Source of the DNA: Microbacterium abyssi
GTDB lineage: Bacteria > Actinomycetota > Actinomycetes > Actinomycetales > Microbacteriaceae
Direction of reading: 5' to 3'
NCBI RefSeq assembly: GCF_015277895.1
Contig: NZ_CP063815.1
Coordinates: forward strand, 186,001 to 250,000
Length of the DNA stretch: 64,000 bases
Each line of letters opens with the position of its first letter. Position 1 is the stretch's first letter. Below the pieces are notes generated by a model. The model did no database searches. It saw nothing but the letters and a program-made list of their open reading frames with translations, and was not told the DNA's origin. Shown one piece after another: positions 15,488 to 25,324 of this stretch. Made by a program: the position numbers and the translations under genes.

Positions 15488-16786
15488 ATGACACAGCACC
15501 GCCGCACTCACGTCCTCCGCACCGGCACTCTCGCCGTCGCGACCGTGGGAGCCCTCATCCTCGCCGGCTGCTCCGCCGGTGGAACCGACGACGCCGGCGA
15601 CGGAGGCGAGTCGCAGTCGTTCTCGTTCACTTTCGCCACGTCCAACAACCTCGAGAGCCCGTACGAGTCGCTCGCCAAGGCCTACATGGAGGCGAACCCG
15701 GACGTCGAGATCACCACCAACCCGACCCCGAACGACAAGTACGGCGAGACCATCCGCACGCAGCTGCAGGCCGGCAACGCCGCGGACGTCATCCAGACGA
15801 CCCCCGGATCAGGCGACGCGCGCGGCGTCATCCCCCTCGCCGAGGCCGGATTCCTCGAGCCGCTCGGCGCGACTGCCGAGGACCTCGTGCCGGACGGCAG
15901 TGAGTCGATCTTCGAGATCGACGGCAAGACCTACGGCCAGCCGATGGACTTCACGATCGCCGCAGTCGTCACGAGCATGGGCACCGCCGCGATGAACGGC
16001 CTCGACGAGTGGCCGGCCACCGAGGCCGCGATGTACGAGGCGTGCAGTGCGCTCGCGGCAGACGGCAAGTCGCTCATCGCCCTGGCAGGTGCAGCCGGAC
16101 CGAACGCGGGTCTCACGGCGCAGGGCATCGCGGCGACGCGGGTGTACGCCGAGACGCCCGACTGGAACCAGCAGCGCGCGGACGGCGAGACGACCTTCGC
16201 CGAGAGCGAGGGCTGGGCCGAGACCCTGCAGACGCTCATGGACATGCACGACGGCGGCTGCTTCCAGCCGGGTGCTGAAGGCGCCGGCTTCGACGCCATC
16301 ACGAACGGTCTCGCTCAGGGCGGATCGGTCGGCAGCTTCATCCCGTCCGGTTCGGCCGTCGAGATCGCAGCGGCCGCCCCGCCGGAGGCGAACTTCAAGG
16401 TCCAGCCCTTCCCGGCAGCCGACGGCGGCGATCCCTACATCCTCGCCAGCTCGAACTACACGATCTCGATCAACGCGGAGTCGGAGGCCAAGGATGCCGC
16501 GACGGCCTTCGTCGAGTGGCTCGCATCCCCCGAGGCGCAGACCCTGTACTACGAGAAGTCCGGGCTGCTGCCGGTGTCGTCGTACCAGGACCTCGATCTC
16601 GAGGACACGATCTACTCCCCGGTCGTCGACCTTCTCGCTGAGGGCGCGTACACGCCGCTGCCGAACAACATCTGGCCGAACCCGTCGGTATACGAGGCGC
16701 TGCAGGTAGGCGTCCAGGGACTGCTGACCGGGCAGAAGGACATCGACCAGGTCCTCCAGGACATGGACGCCGCTTACGGCGACTGA
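15488..16786 (+). CDS. Sugar ABC transporter substrate-binding lipoprotein (CUT1 type)
   Basis: A 432-residue extracellular binding protein. A basic N-terminus and hydrophobic stretch end in the lipobox LILAGC, followed by an acidic Gly/Asp-rich linker, so the mature protein should be lipid-anchored. The body has the type I carbohydrate-binding protein pattern (KAYMEANPDVEITT, DVIQTTPGSGDA, AATAFVEWLASPEAQ). It heads an operon with two permeases, an isomerase and a FAD sugar oxidase, so a C-glycoside or related glycoside is the inferred cargo. No ATPase is encoded here; a shared MsiK-type ATPase elsewhere is usual for this class. Confidence 0.92.
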   Translation: MTQHRRTHVLRTGTLAVATVGALILAGCSAGGTDDAGDGGESQSFSFTFATSNNLESPYESLAKAYMEANPDVEITTNPTPNDKYGETIRTQLQAGNAADVIQTTPGSGDARGVIPLAEAGFLEPLGATAEDLVPDGSESIFEIDGKTYGQPMDFTIAAVVTSMGTAAMNGLDEWPATEAAMYEACSALAADGKSLIALAGAAGPNAGLTAQGIAATRVYAETPDWNQQRADGETTFAESEGWAETLQTLMDMHDGGCFQPGAEGAGFDAITNGLAQGGSVGSFIPSGSAVEIAAAAPPEANFKVQPFPAADGGDPYILASSNYTISINAESEAKDAATAFVEWLASPEAQTLYYEKSGLLPVSSYQDLDLEDTIYSPVVDLLAEGAYTPLPNNIWPNPSVYEALQVGVQGLLTGQKDIDQVLQDMDAAYGD

Positions 16787-16791
16787 TCGCG

Positions 16792-16826
16792 CGACTGCCC
16801 GGGGAGCCCAGCTTCCCGGGCAGTCG
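16792..16826 (+). terminator. Intercistronic hairpin after the binding-protein gene
   Basis: CGACTGCCCGGG (16792-16803) pairs perfectly with CCCGGGCAGTCG (16815-16826). Its place between the binding-protein and permease genes suggests partial termination or mRNA protection, giving more binding protein than permease. Confidence 0.6.
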
Positions 16827-16862
16827 TCGCCCCAAAGCAACCGACGAGCACACGAGGACCTC

Positions 16863-17831
16863 ATGCCCACCAAGATGATCGACACGGAAACAGAGACAGA
16901 GCTGGTGATCGTCCCGAAGCGCACGCGCCGGGGCCGTCACCGTAATCCCGCGCCGCGCCGCCCGGGGCTGCTGAAGTTCGGGCACTGGTGGTGGGCACTG
17001 CCCGGCATCCTCCTCGTCATCGCGATCCACTACGCCGCGACGACCGTCGGAGGCTTCTTCGCATTCACCGACTGGTCGGGAATCGGAGCGTTCAACTGGA
17101 TCGGATTCGCCAACTTCGTCAAGATCTTCGGCGACCCCACGCAGGTGGGCGCCCTCAGCAACACCCTGTTCCTGGCGTTCGTCTCGGTCATCCTCAGCAA
17201 CATCGTCGGTCTCGCACTGGCACTCGGTCTCAACCGCGGACTCAAGACCCGCTACGCCCTGCGCGTGCTGTTCTTCATGCCCGTCGTGCTCAGCCCGCTC
17301 GCCGTCTCGTACGTGTGGAAGTTCATCTTCGACTTCAACGGACCGATCAACGCGTTCCTGCGCAGCATCGGCCTCGAGGAATTCGCCAAGGCCTGGGTCG
17401 CCGATCCGATCTTCGCCATCTGGACCATCCTCATCGTGGTCGTGTGGCAGAACACCGGGTTCGCGATGGTCATCTACATGGCAGGGCTCGCCGCCGTCCC
17501 GGTCGAGATCGAAGAGGCCGCCGCGATCGACGGCGCGAACCTGCGTCAGCGGTTCATGCACGTCACGTTCCCCTCCATCCGTCCCGCCGTCGCGATCGCG
17601 ACGACGCTCGGCCTCGTCAACGGGCTGCGCGTCTTCGACCAGATCATGGCGATGACCGGCGGCGGTCCTGCCGGGGCCACCGAGACGCTCGCCACCCAGG
17701 TGTACAAGGAGTCGTTCGCGCTCGGCAACTTCGGCTACGGCGCTGCGCTCGCCCTGCTGCTCACCGTCGTCATCCTGGTCTTCGCGATCATCCAGCAGCG
17801 CGTGACCAACGGCCGCCCAGAGGAGTCCTGA
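16863..17831 (+). CDS. Sugar ABC transporter permease (MalF-like)
   Basis: A 322-residue inner-membrane permease with about six helices. It has a long basic cytoplasmic N-terminus (RTRRGRHRNPAPRR), then WWALPGILLVIAIHYA as the first helix. The EAA loop that contacts the ATPase is EIEEAAAIDGANLRQRF (about residues 216-232). It works with the permease that follows one base after its stop. The substrate is inferred from the operon to be a glycoside. Confidence 0.92.
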   Translation: MPTKMIDTETETELVIVPKRTRRGRHRNPAPRRPGLLKFGHWWWALPGILLVIAIHYAATTVGGFFAFTDWSGIGAFNWIGFANFVKIFGDPTQVGALSNTLFLAFVSVILSNIVGLALALGLNRGLKTRYALRVLFFMPVVLSPLAVSYVWKFIFDFNGPINAFLRSIGLEEFAKAWVADPIFAIWTILIVVVWQNTGFAMVIYMAGLAAVPVEIEEAAAIDGANLRQRFMHVTFPSIRPAVAIATTLGLVNGLRVFDQIMAMTGGGPAGATETLATQVYKESFALGNFGYGAALALLLTVVILVFAIIQQRVTNGRPEES

Positions 17832-17832
17832 C

Positions 17833-18669
17833 ATGTTCCGCTACACGAAGCTCACCGCGCTCCGCGAGGTCCTCATCTGGGTGTTCGCCCTGATCTTCCT
17901 CGCCCCGTTCTACTTCCTGATCACCACGGCGCTGAAGTCGGACCAGGAGGTCATCACCTCGTCCAACCTCGCCCCGCCCACGAGCGTCGACTTCTCCAAC
18001 TTCGTCGAGGTGCTCACTGCGCAGGGGAACTCGAACGTCGTGATGGGCCTGGTCAACAGCATCCTCATCACGGCGGGAAGCATCCTCGGGCTCGTGCTGC
18101 TGGGGGCGCTGACGGGATACGTCATCTCCCGCAGCACCCGGCGCTGGAGCCGGACGGTCTACTACCTCTTCCTCATCGCCATCGTGCTGCCCACCCAGCT
18201 CGGCACCGTGCCGCTGTACATCGGCGCGCGTACGATCGGCCTCACCGGATCGATCTGGGGCATGATCATCCTCTACACCGGGATGCTGCTGCCGCTGTCG
18301 ATCTTCCTCTACGCCGGCTTCTTCCGGAGTCTCGGCACCGAGTACGAAGAGGCGGCAACGATCGACGGCGCATCGCGCACGCAGATCTTCTTCCGCATCG
18401 TGCTGCCGCTGATGTCGCCGGCGACCGGCACCGTCGCGATCCTCGCGGGACTGATCGTGTGGAACGACTTCTTCACCTCGCTCATCTTCCTCGGCGGCTC
18501 GGAGAATCAGACCCTCCCGGTCGCGATGTACTACTACATCGGCTCGCTCGTGTCGTCCTGGAACAAGATCTTCGCGATCGTCATCGTCTCGATGATCCCG
18601 ATCCTCGCCTTCTACCTGTTCGCCCAGAAGCGCTTCATCCAGGGCTTTGCCGGCGGGCTCAAGGGCTGA
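17833..18669 (+). CDS. Sugar ABC transporter permease (MalG-like)
   Basis: A 278-residue permease with six predicted helices, opening with LIWVFALIFLAPFYFLITTAL. The EAA loop reads EYEEAATIDGASRTQIFF, the form typical of MalG-type partners. It forms the heterodimeric channel with the product of 16863-17831. It is followed by a short hairpin and then by the isomerase-like gene. Confidence 0.92.
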   Translation: MFRYTKLTALREVLIWVFALIFLAPFYFLITTALKSDQEVITSSNLAPPTSVDFSNFVEVLTAQGNSNVVMGLVNSILITAGSILGLVLLGALTGYVISRSTRRWSRTVYYLFLIAIVLPTQLGTVPLYIGARTIGLTGSIWGMIILYTGMLLPLSIFLYAGFFRSLGTEYEEAATIDGASRTQIFFRIVLPLMSPATGTVAILAGLIVWNDFFTSLIFLGGSENQTLPVAMYYYIGSLVSSWNKIFAIVIVSMIPILAFYLFAQKRFIQGFAGGLKG

Positions 18670-18674
18670 TCACG

Positions 18675-18694
18675 ACGGATGCCGCGGCATCCGT
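18675..18694 (+). repeat. Perfect 20-bp palindrome after the permease gene
   Basis: ACGGATGCCGCGGCATCCGT is fully self-complementary. In the transcript it can form only a tight hairpin, so it may be a weak processing or attenuation site. It is built on the GGATGCC/GGCATCC strings that are abundant in this genome and may be chance. Confidence 0.4.
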
Positions 18695-18735
18695 CAGCGC
18701 GCCCTCTCCCTGAACACGACTCACGAAAGAGCATC

Positions 18736-19526
<791 letters not shown>

Positions 19527-19530
<4 letters not shown>

Positions 19531-21047
19531 GTTCCCGGTCTTATCCGCGGAACGTCGACGTCGTCATCGTCGGGAGCGGCCCGACAGGGTCGGCTTACGC
19601 CCGCGTCCTGACCGAGCGCGCGCCGGATGCGACGATCGCTATGTTCGAGGTCGGCCCGACCGTCTCGGATCCGGCAGGTGCACACGTCAAGAACATCGAC
19701 GACGCCGACAAGCGCGCCGCGGCTCAGCGCGCCTCCGAGGGGCCGGGCGCTCGCGCGGCGACCGTCGACTCGCCCGGTGCGGTGAAGTCCGGCCAGCGCC
19801 GTGCCCGTCCCGGCACCTACCTGCTGGAGGACGGATTCCAGGAACCAGGCGAAGACGGGATGCCGGTCGCCGCGATGTCGAGCAATGTCGGTGGGATGGC
19901 TGCGCACTGGACAGCGGCATGTCCGCGTCCCGGAGGGAGCGAGCGCATCGCGTTCCTGGACGACCTCGATGAGCTGCTCGATGAGGCCGAGCGGCTGCTC
20001 GGCGTCACGACCGACGCCTTCGACGCGACACCCTTCGGTGACATCATCCGGGAACGGCTCGCCGAGGCTGTCGACGAGGGCCGCGTTCCGTCTTCACGCG
20101 TGCAGAGGATGCCGCTGGCGGTGCACCGCCGCGACGATGGCCGGCTCATGTGGTCGGGCTCGGACGTCGTGCTCGGCGATGTCACGCGCGACAATCCTCG
20201 ATTCACCCTTCACGACGAGTCGCTCGTGACTGAGATCCTCGTCGAGAACGACCGAGCCGCCGGTGTGCGGGTCACCGACCTGCGCACGAAGGAGAGCAGC
20301 GAGGTCCGCGCACGCTTCGTGATCGTCGCCGCCGATGCGCTGCGCACTCCGCAGCTGCTGTGGGCATCCGGCATCCGGCCCGCCGCCCTCGGGCGGTACC
20401 TCAACGACCAGGCGCAGATCGTGTTCGCGACCCGCATCCGGGATGCCGCCGAGGTGACCACCACCGCGCGCGCCGGGGCAGGTCTCAGCGAGTACAGCGG
20501 CGTCACGTGGGTGCCGTTTACCGACGACACGCCGTTCCACGGCCAGGTCATGCAGCTGGACGCCTCACCCGTGCCACTCGCCGAAGACGACCCAGTCGTT
20601 CCCGGGTCGATCATCGGAATCGGATTCTTCTGCGCAAAGGATCTTCGCGCCGACGATCGCGTCGAGTTCTCCGAGACGAAGACCGACGGCTACGGGATGC
20701 CGGCGCCGCGAATCCGCTACCGCCTCACCGAGACCGACCACGCGATCCTCGAGCGCGCGGAACGCGAGATCGTGGAGCTCGGCAAGGCAGTCGGCGACCC
20801 GCTCGATGACCGTCCCTTCCGGATGCCGATCGGCAGCTCGCTGCACTACCAGGGCACCACCCGCATGGGCGAGACCGACGACGGCACGAGCGTGTGCGGT
20901 CCCGACAGCGAGGTGTGGTCGACGCCTGGCCTGTTCGTCGCGGGCAACGGCGTCATCCCGACCGCGACGGCGTGCAATCCGACCCTCACCGGCGTCGCGC
21001 TCGCCGTCCGGGGCGCACGTGCCATCGCCGCCGCCATCAGCGGTTGA
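19527..21047 (+). CDS. FAD-dependent GMC oxidoreductase, CarA-like C-glycoside 3-oxidase
   Basis: A 506-residue GMC-type flavoprotein. The FAD-binding motif is VVIVGSGPTGSAYARVL (from residue 12), followed by SSNVGGMAAHW. The catalytic pair is H440 (GSSLHYQGTTRMG) and N484 (TACNPTLTGVALA). The sequence is of the pyranose-oxidase-like branch to which the bacterial C-glycoside 3-oxidase CarA belongs. That enzyme oxidises the sugar C3 hydroxyl so that the deglycosidase can break the C-C bond. It is the last gene of the importer operon and lies just before the alpha/beta deglycosidase operon. Substrate assignment is inference. Confidence 0.85.
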
Positions 21048-21053
21048 GCGTTG

Positions 21054-21079
21054 CTTATGTCGGAAAAGAACATTAGACT
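21054..21079 (+). promoter_or_regulatory. Promoter with 23-bp regulon palindrome, copy 3
   Basis: CTTATGTCGGAAAAGAACATTAG (21054-21076) lies between TTGCTT (-35, 21051-21056) and TAGACT (-10, 21074-21079), which are spaced 17 bp. The palindrome therefore covers the polymerase site, as expected for a repressor operator. It serves the six-gene operon from 21113 to 26194. Confidence 0.7.
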
Positions 21080-21112
21080 GCAGGAATACGAAAGAAGAAC
21101 GAGGAGGTTCTC

Positions 21113-21508
21113 GTGATCCCGGATCGCATCATCGAACAGGGGACGCTGACGACCGAGGGCGGCCGTGCCGCCGTCGAGGTTCGCATCCCCTGGTACCGCG
21201 CACTTCCCGGTTCGTGCATCGCCGGAGCCAGTCTCACCGTGGACGGCGTCGCCGCCCCAGCCGCGTCCCTGCGCTGGCAGATGAACGGCAAGGAGTTCAC
21301 CTTCGAGGAGCTGGCGACGAACACCGAGGAGTGGTGGTTCCCCGTCGACTCCGCCGTGCTGTCGGGGGATCTCGATCTGGCTGTCGACGCGGAGCACTCG
21401 GTCGAGGTGGGTCTCACGCTGTTCATCCCGTACATCATCATCTCCGACTCCGAGGTGCTCCACATCGAGGAGCACGATCGCAAGACCATGAAGGCGGTGG
21501 CGGCATGA
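21113..21508 (+). CDS. C-glycoside deglycosidase beta subunit-like (DUF6379 type)
   Basis: A 131-residue beta-sandwich protein matching the small subunit of C-glycoside deglycosidases (CarC/DgpC-like). Diagnostic parts are VRIPWYRALPGSCIAGASLTV near residue 25, KEFTFEELATNTEEWWFP, and the strand VGLTLFIPYIIISD. It starts at GTG 21113 after GAGGAGGTT, and its stop overlaps the alpha gene by 4 bp, so the two subunits are made together. In known enzymes beta completes the alpha active site. Confidence 0.83.
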   Translation: MIPDRIIEQGTLTTEGGRAAVEVRIPWYRALPGSCIAGASLTVDGVAAPAASLRWQMNGKEFTFEELATNTEEWWFPVDSAVLSGDLDLAVDAEHSVEVGLTLFIPYIIISDSEVLHIEEHDRKTMKAVAA

Positions 21509-22617
21509 CCGACCTCGGCACTCCGATCCAGGGCGTGACGCTCTACAGCTTCACGCGGGCGTTCCACGGTCGCGAGTACGACCTCGATGCGCTCATCCGA
21601 AAGGTCGCAGCGGAGGGCTACGGCCCGGGCCTCGAGATCATCGGCTTCTCGAGCTTCCGCGGATTCCCCGAGATCGATGACGCCTTCGCCGGGCGCTTCC
21701 GCGACCTGGTCGACGAGGTCGGGCTCGTCACCACCTCGCTCGCCGTCAACGCCGACATCGGCATCCACCGGGACCGCCTGCTCGACCAGGACGAGCTCGT
21801 CGCCTACATGCGCCGGCAGATCGCCGCCGCCGCGAAGCTCGGGTTCCCCATCGCCCGTGTGCAGATCTCGATCACGCCCGACTCGATGGAACAGCTCGCG
21901 CCGATCGCCGAGGAGTACGGCGTGACGCTCGCGCTCGAGGTCCACGCCGATCAGTACGCCTCGCACCCGCGCATCCTCGCGTTGCGGGACCGTTACGAGA
22001 AGGTCGGCTCGCCATTCCTGGGATTCACGATGGACTGGGGCGCCACGGTCTCCGGCTTCGCGCCCTCGCTCATCGAGTCGTACCGTCGACGCGGCGCGTC
22101 CGAAGACCTGCTCTCGCAGGTCGTGTCGCTGTGGGATGAGTTCTATCAGCAGGGGCCGCCCGCTGATCAGGCCGAGCACGGGCAGCGCTTCGGACGCTTC
22201 ATCGGACTGGCCGCCCAGAACGGCCGTCCCGAGCTCGGGATCGACTTCGGCATCAACGGCACGGGCTTGTTCGGTCCCGCGCGAGTCGACGACTGGCTTG
22301 AGATCATGCCGTGGGTCAAGCACGTCCACGGCAAGTTCTTCGGCATCGACGAGAACAAGGAGGAGCCCTCGGTTCCGGTCCGCGATCTCATCGGCCTTCT
22401 CGTCGAGAACGGCTACTCCGGCGCGGTGTCGAGCGAGTACGAAGGCTGGCACTGGAACAACTGGGAGAGCCCGTTCGACATCGTCCGCGATGAGCAGGCC
22501 GTGCAGCGGTCGGCCGCGCAGAACGCCGGCAGTCGCATGATCACGGATGCTGCGGAGGCGCGCGCCGCGCTCGCCGCTCACCTGCCGCACGCAGCTCTGA
22601 AGGGAGCCCGCGCATGA
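21505..22617 (+). CDS. C-glycoside deglycosidase alpha subunit-like TIM barrel
   Basis: A 370-residue xylose-isomerase-like barrel (GVTLYSFTRAFHG at the start). The divalent-metal ligands are inferred as E145 and H147 (LEVHAD), D177 (TMDWG), H275 (HVHGKFFGI) and E311 (SSEYEGWHW). A C-terminal helical tail (about residues 325-370) extends past the barrel. It pairs with the beta subunit just upstream. Known homologues (CarB, DgpB, DfgA) break the C-C bond of 3-keto C-glycosides by deprotonating C2. It overlaps the second alpha gene by 4 bp. Confidence 0.85.
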   Translation: MTDLGTPIQGVTLYSFTRAFHGREYDLDALIRKVAAEGYGPGLEIIGFSSFRGFPEIDDAFAGRFRDLVDEVGLVTTSLAVNADIGIHRDRLLDQDELVAYMRRQIAAAAKLGFPIARVQISITPDSMEQLAPIAEEYGVTLALEVHADQYASHPRILALRDRYEKVGSPFLGFTMDWGATVSGFAPSLIESYRRRGASEDLLSQVVSLWDEFYQQGPPADQAEHGQRFGRFIGLAAQNGRPELGIDFGINGTGLFGPARVDDWLEIMPWVKHVHGKFFGIDENKEEPSVPVRDLIGLLVENGYSGAVSSEYEGWHWNNWESPFDIVRDEQAVQRSAAQNAGSRMITDAAEARAALAAHLPHAALKGARA

Positions 22618-23657
22618 CCGTTCGACCAGCTCAGGGATCGGGGATCGCCGGCACCGGCATCAAGCTCGGCATCACCCTGTACTCGCTCACCAGCGAGTTC
22701 GCCGCCGGTCTCTACACGCCCGAGACGCTGATCGCCGCGGCGGCCCAGAACGGGCTCGGTCCCGGCGTCGAGTTCAACATCGCGCAACTGCTGCGCACCT
22801 ACCCGGACGTCGACGACGAGTTCATCAAGCTCTGGTTCGACAGCCTGGAGAAGTACGAGCTCGAGCCCAGCGCCGTGGGAACGAACCTCGACATGGGGCG
22901 CCGCAAGAACCGTGACATGACCCCTGACGAGGAGCATGACTTCCTCGCGCGCCAGCTGAAGACCGCGCACCGGCTCGGGTTCAAGAACATCGTCATCCGT
23001 TCGCACGGCAAGGAGCTGCTGCGCAGTCTCCTGCCGCTGGCGGAGAAGTACGACCAGCGCCTCGGGTACGAGATCCACGCGCCGTCGGGGCCCAACAACC
23101 CCCAGGTGCTGCAGATGCGCGAGATGTACGACGAGCTGCAGTCGGAGCGACTCGGGTTCACAGCCGACTTCTCGTCGACGATGCACTCGCTCTCGCCGAC
23201 GCTGCTGCGGACGCTCAGCCAGATGGGCATGGACGAGAAGCACTTCCCGGTCATGGACGAGATCTGGCACGAGCCGACACCCATGCATGCGCGGAACCAG
23301 AAGTTCGAGGACTACCTCACCGGCGAGGGTGTGGACTTCCTCCGTTTCGGGCCGTTCACGCGCCTGGCGTTCAACATGCACGGGCTCGTCCGGCCGGAGG
23401 AGTGGCTCGACATCATGCCGCAGATCTTCCACGTGCACGCGAAGTTCTATGACATCGGCGCGGACGGCGAGGAGCCGGCCATGGACATCCCGCGCATCGT
23501 GCGGCAGTTCGTCGCGGGCGGCTACCAGGGCTACCTCTCCAGCGAATGGGAGGGCCACGCGTTCTCCGACCTCGGCGAATCCGACCCGATCGACCTCGTC
23601 CAGAAGCAGCACGCGCTCATGCGGCGTGCGATCGAAGAAGCCGTCGTCCCGGCCTGA
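22614..23657 (+). CDS. Second C-glycoside deglycosidase alpha subunit-like TIM barrel
   Basis: A 347-residue barrel. The likely metal ligands are E153 and H155 (YEIHAPSGP), D185 (ADFSSTMH), H275 (HVHAKFYDI) and E311 (SSEWEGHAF). It is much closer to the alpha half of the fusion at 12824 than to its neighbour at 21505: both carry NLDMGRR-type and RDMTPDEE segments. Its own beta subunit lies directly downstream (23682), so gene order in this operon is beta-alpha-alpha-beta. Confidence 0.85.
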   Translation: MTVRPAQGSGIAGTGIKLGITLYSLTSEFAAGLYTPETLIAAAAQNGLGPGVEFNIAQLLRTYPDVDDEFIKLWFDSLEKYELEPSAVGTNLDMGRRKNRDMTPDEEHDFLARQLKTAHRLGFKNIVIRSHGKELLRSLLPLAEKYDQRLGYEIHAPSGPNNPQVLQMREMYDELQSERLGFTADFSSTMHSLSPTLLRTLSQMGMDEKHFPVMDEIWHEPTPMHARNQKFEDYLTGEGVDFLRFGPFTRLAFNMHGLVRPEEWLDIMPQIFHVHAKFYDIGADGEEPAMDIPRIVRQFVAGGYQGYLSSEWEGHAFSDLGESDPIDLVQKQHALMRRAIEEAVVPA

Positions 23658-23681
23658 GGTCGGGCGCAGACAGGAGCCGAC

Positions 23682-24098
23682 ATGGCAACGCACAATTCGC
23701 TCTTCGCCGAGAAGGACGTCCGTCGCACCGACGACGGGATCGCCGTCTCGGTGCAGCTTCCCTGGTATCGCAGCCTCTGGCTCTCGGCCGTCGACGACGT
23801 CGCGGCGACCGTGAACGGCGTAGCGATCCCCAAGGACGATCTGCGCTTCGAGCTCGAGGGCCGCTCCTACACGATCGACGAACTGCCCGAGCAGTCCGAG
23901 ACGCTGTGGTTCGTGGCCGACCGCCCCGACGTCGTGATCAGGCTCGACTCGCCCCCGGCCGCAGGCGAGAGCCTCACCGTCGAGGTCGTCCTCACCATGC
24001 GGCTGCTCTACATGCAGATCATGCCCGGTGAGGACGGCGGCCCCGGCCGCTACGTGACCAACCGCGTCCCGGTCGAACGAGAGGTCGTGCTGGCATGA
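23682..24098 (+). CDS. C-glycoside deglycosidase beta subunit-like (DUF6379 type)
   Basis: A 138-residue small subunit. VQLPWYRSLWLSAVDDVAATV (around residues 22-42, quoted in parts: LPWYRSLWLS and DDVAATVNG), IDELPEQSETLWFVADRP and YMQIMPGEDGGPGRY match the N-terminal domain of the fusion at 12824 almost motif for motif. It is therefore the natural partner of the alpha protein at 22614. Its stop overlaps the dehydrogenase start by 4 bp. Confidence 0.83.
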   Translation: MATHNSLFAEKDVRRTDDGIAVSVQLPWYRSLWLSAVDDVAATVNGVAIPKDDLRFELEGRSYTIDELPEQSETLWFVADRPDVVIRLDSPPAAGESLTVEVVLTMRLLYMQIMPGEDGGPGRYVTNRVPVEREVVLA

Positions 24099-25288
24099 CC
24101 GCGAGTGCGGCGTTGCGTGTCGCCATGATCGGCTACGGCTTCATGGGTGCGGCGCACTCGGTCGGCTGGCGCCAGGCGCCGCGGATGTTCTCGCTTCCGA
24201 GTGGCGTGGAGATGGCGGTCGTCGTCGGACGCAACGAGTCGGCTGTGGCGGATGCCGCGGCGCAGTGGGGCTGGGCGGAGCACGCCACCGACTGGCGGGA
24301 GGTCATCGCCCGCGACGACATCGACATCGTCGACATCGTCACCCCGGGGGACTCCCACGCCGAGATCGCGATCGCGGCGCTGGGTGCCGGCAAGCACGTG
24401 CTGTGCGAGAAACCCCTCGCCAACACCGTCGCAGAGGCCGAGGAGATGCTCGTCGCGGCCGAGCGTGCCGCCGCGCGGGGCATCGTCTCGATGGTCGGCT
24501 TCACCTACCGACGGGTCCCGGCTGTCACGCACCTGCGCGACCTGATCGCAGCCGGCGCGATCGGCACGGTCCAGCAGGTGCGTGCCGCCTACCGACAGGA
24601 TTGGCTCGTCGACCCGCAGGCCCCGCTCGCATGGCGCCTGCAGAAAGAGCACGCCGGTTCCGGCGCGCTCGGCGACATCGGCGCGCACATCATCGACATG
24701 ACCCAGTTCGTCACCGGGCAGGGCGTGGATGCAGTCGCCGGCGTCGTCGATACGATCGTCACGCGGCGCCCCCTCCACGACGGAGGATCCGGACTCTCCG
24801 CAACGGCCGGCGATGGCTACGGCGACGTCACCGTCGACGATCTCGCGATCTTCACCGGACGGCTCGAGGGCGGCGCGCTCGTCTCATTCGAGGCGAGCCG
24901 GTTCGCGACCGGGCGCAAGAACGCCCTCACGATCGAGGTGTCCGGCGACCGCGGAGCACTCGCTTTCGACCTCGAAGACCTGAACTCCCTGCAGTTCTAT
25001 GACCGCACCGCACCCGCCGATCGTCAGGGTTTCGCGAAGATCATCGTGACCGAGGCATCCCACCCCTATGTCTCGGCGTGGTGGCCGTCCGGTCACCTGC
25101 TCGGGTACGAGCACGGCTTCTCGCACCAGGTGGTCGACCTCGTGAAGGCCATCACGGACGGCACCCAGCCGCACTCGAGCTTCGCCGAGGGGCTGGCGGT
25201 CCAGCGCGTGCTCGCCGCCGTGGAGGCGAGTGCCGAACGCGACTCCGCCTGGGTGGGCGTAGGCGCCATGGCGACGGCATCCGTCTGA
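24095..25288 (+). CDS. Gfo/Idh/MocA-family NAD(P)-dependent sugar dehydrogenase
   Basis: A 397-residue oxidoreductase. The N-terminal Rossmann fold starts VAMIGYGFMGAAHSVGW, the characteristic EKP lysine is in VLCEKPLANT, and the C-terminal domain carries SGALGDIGAHIIDM with the catalytic-type Asp and His. Translational coupling to the deglycosidase genes suggests it acts on the same sugar: either an alternative oxidation step (as DgpA does in gut bacteria) or reduction of the released 3-keto-sugar. The sequence does not decide between these. Confidence 0.9.
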   Translation: MTASAALRVAMIGYGFMGAAHSVGWRQAPRMFSLPSGVEMAVVVGRNESAVADAAAQWGWAEHATDWREVIARDDIDIVDIVTPGDSHAEIAIAALGAGKHVLCEKPLANTVAEAEEMLVAAERAAARGIVSMVGFTYRRVPAVTHLRDLIAAGAIGTVQQVRAAYRQDWLVDPQAPLAWRLQKEHAGSGALGDIGAHIIDMTQFVTGQGVDAVAGVVDTIVTRRPLHDGGSGLSATAGDGYGDVTVDDLAIFTGRLEGGALVSFEASRFATGRKNALTIEVSGDRGALAFDLEDLNSLQFYDRTAPADRQGFAKIIVTEASHPYVSAWWPSGHLLGYEHGFSHQVVDLVKAITDGTQPHSSFAEGLAVQRVLAAVEASAERDSAWVGVGAMATASV

Positions 25289-25324
25289 CAACGCCTTTCG
25301 AACCAGAGCGAAGGAGCTCACGAT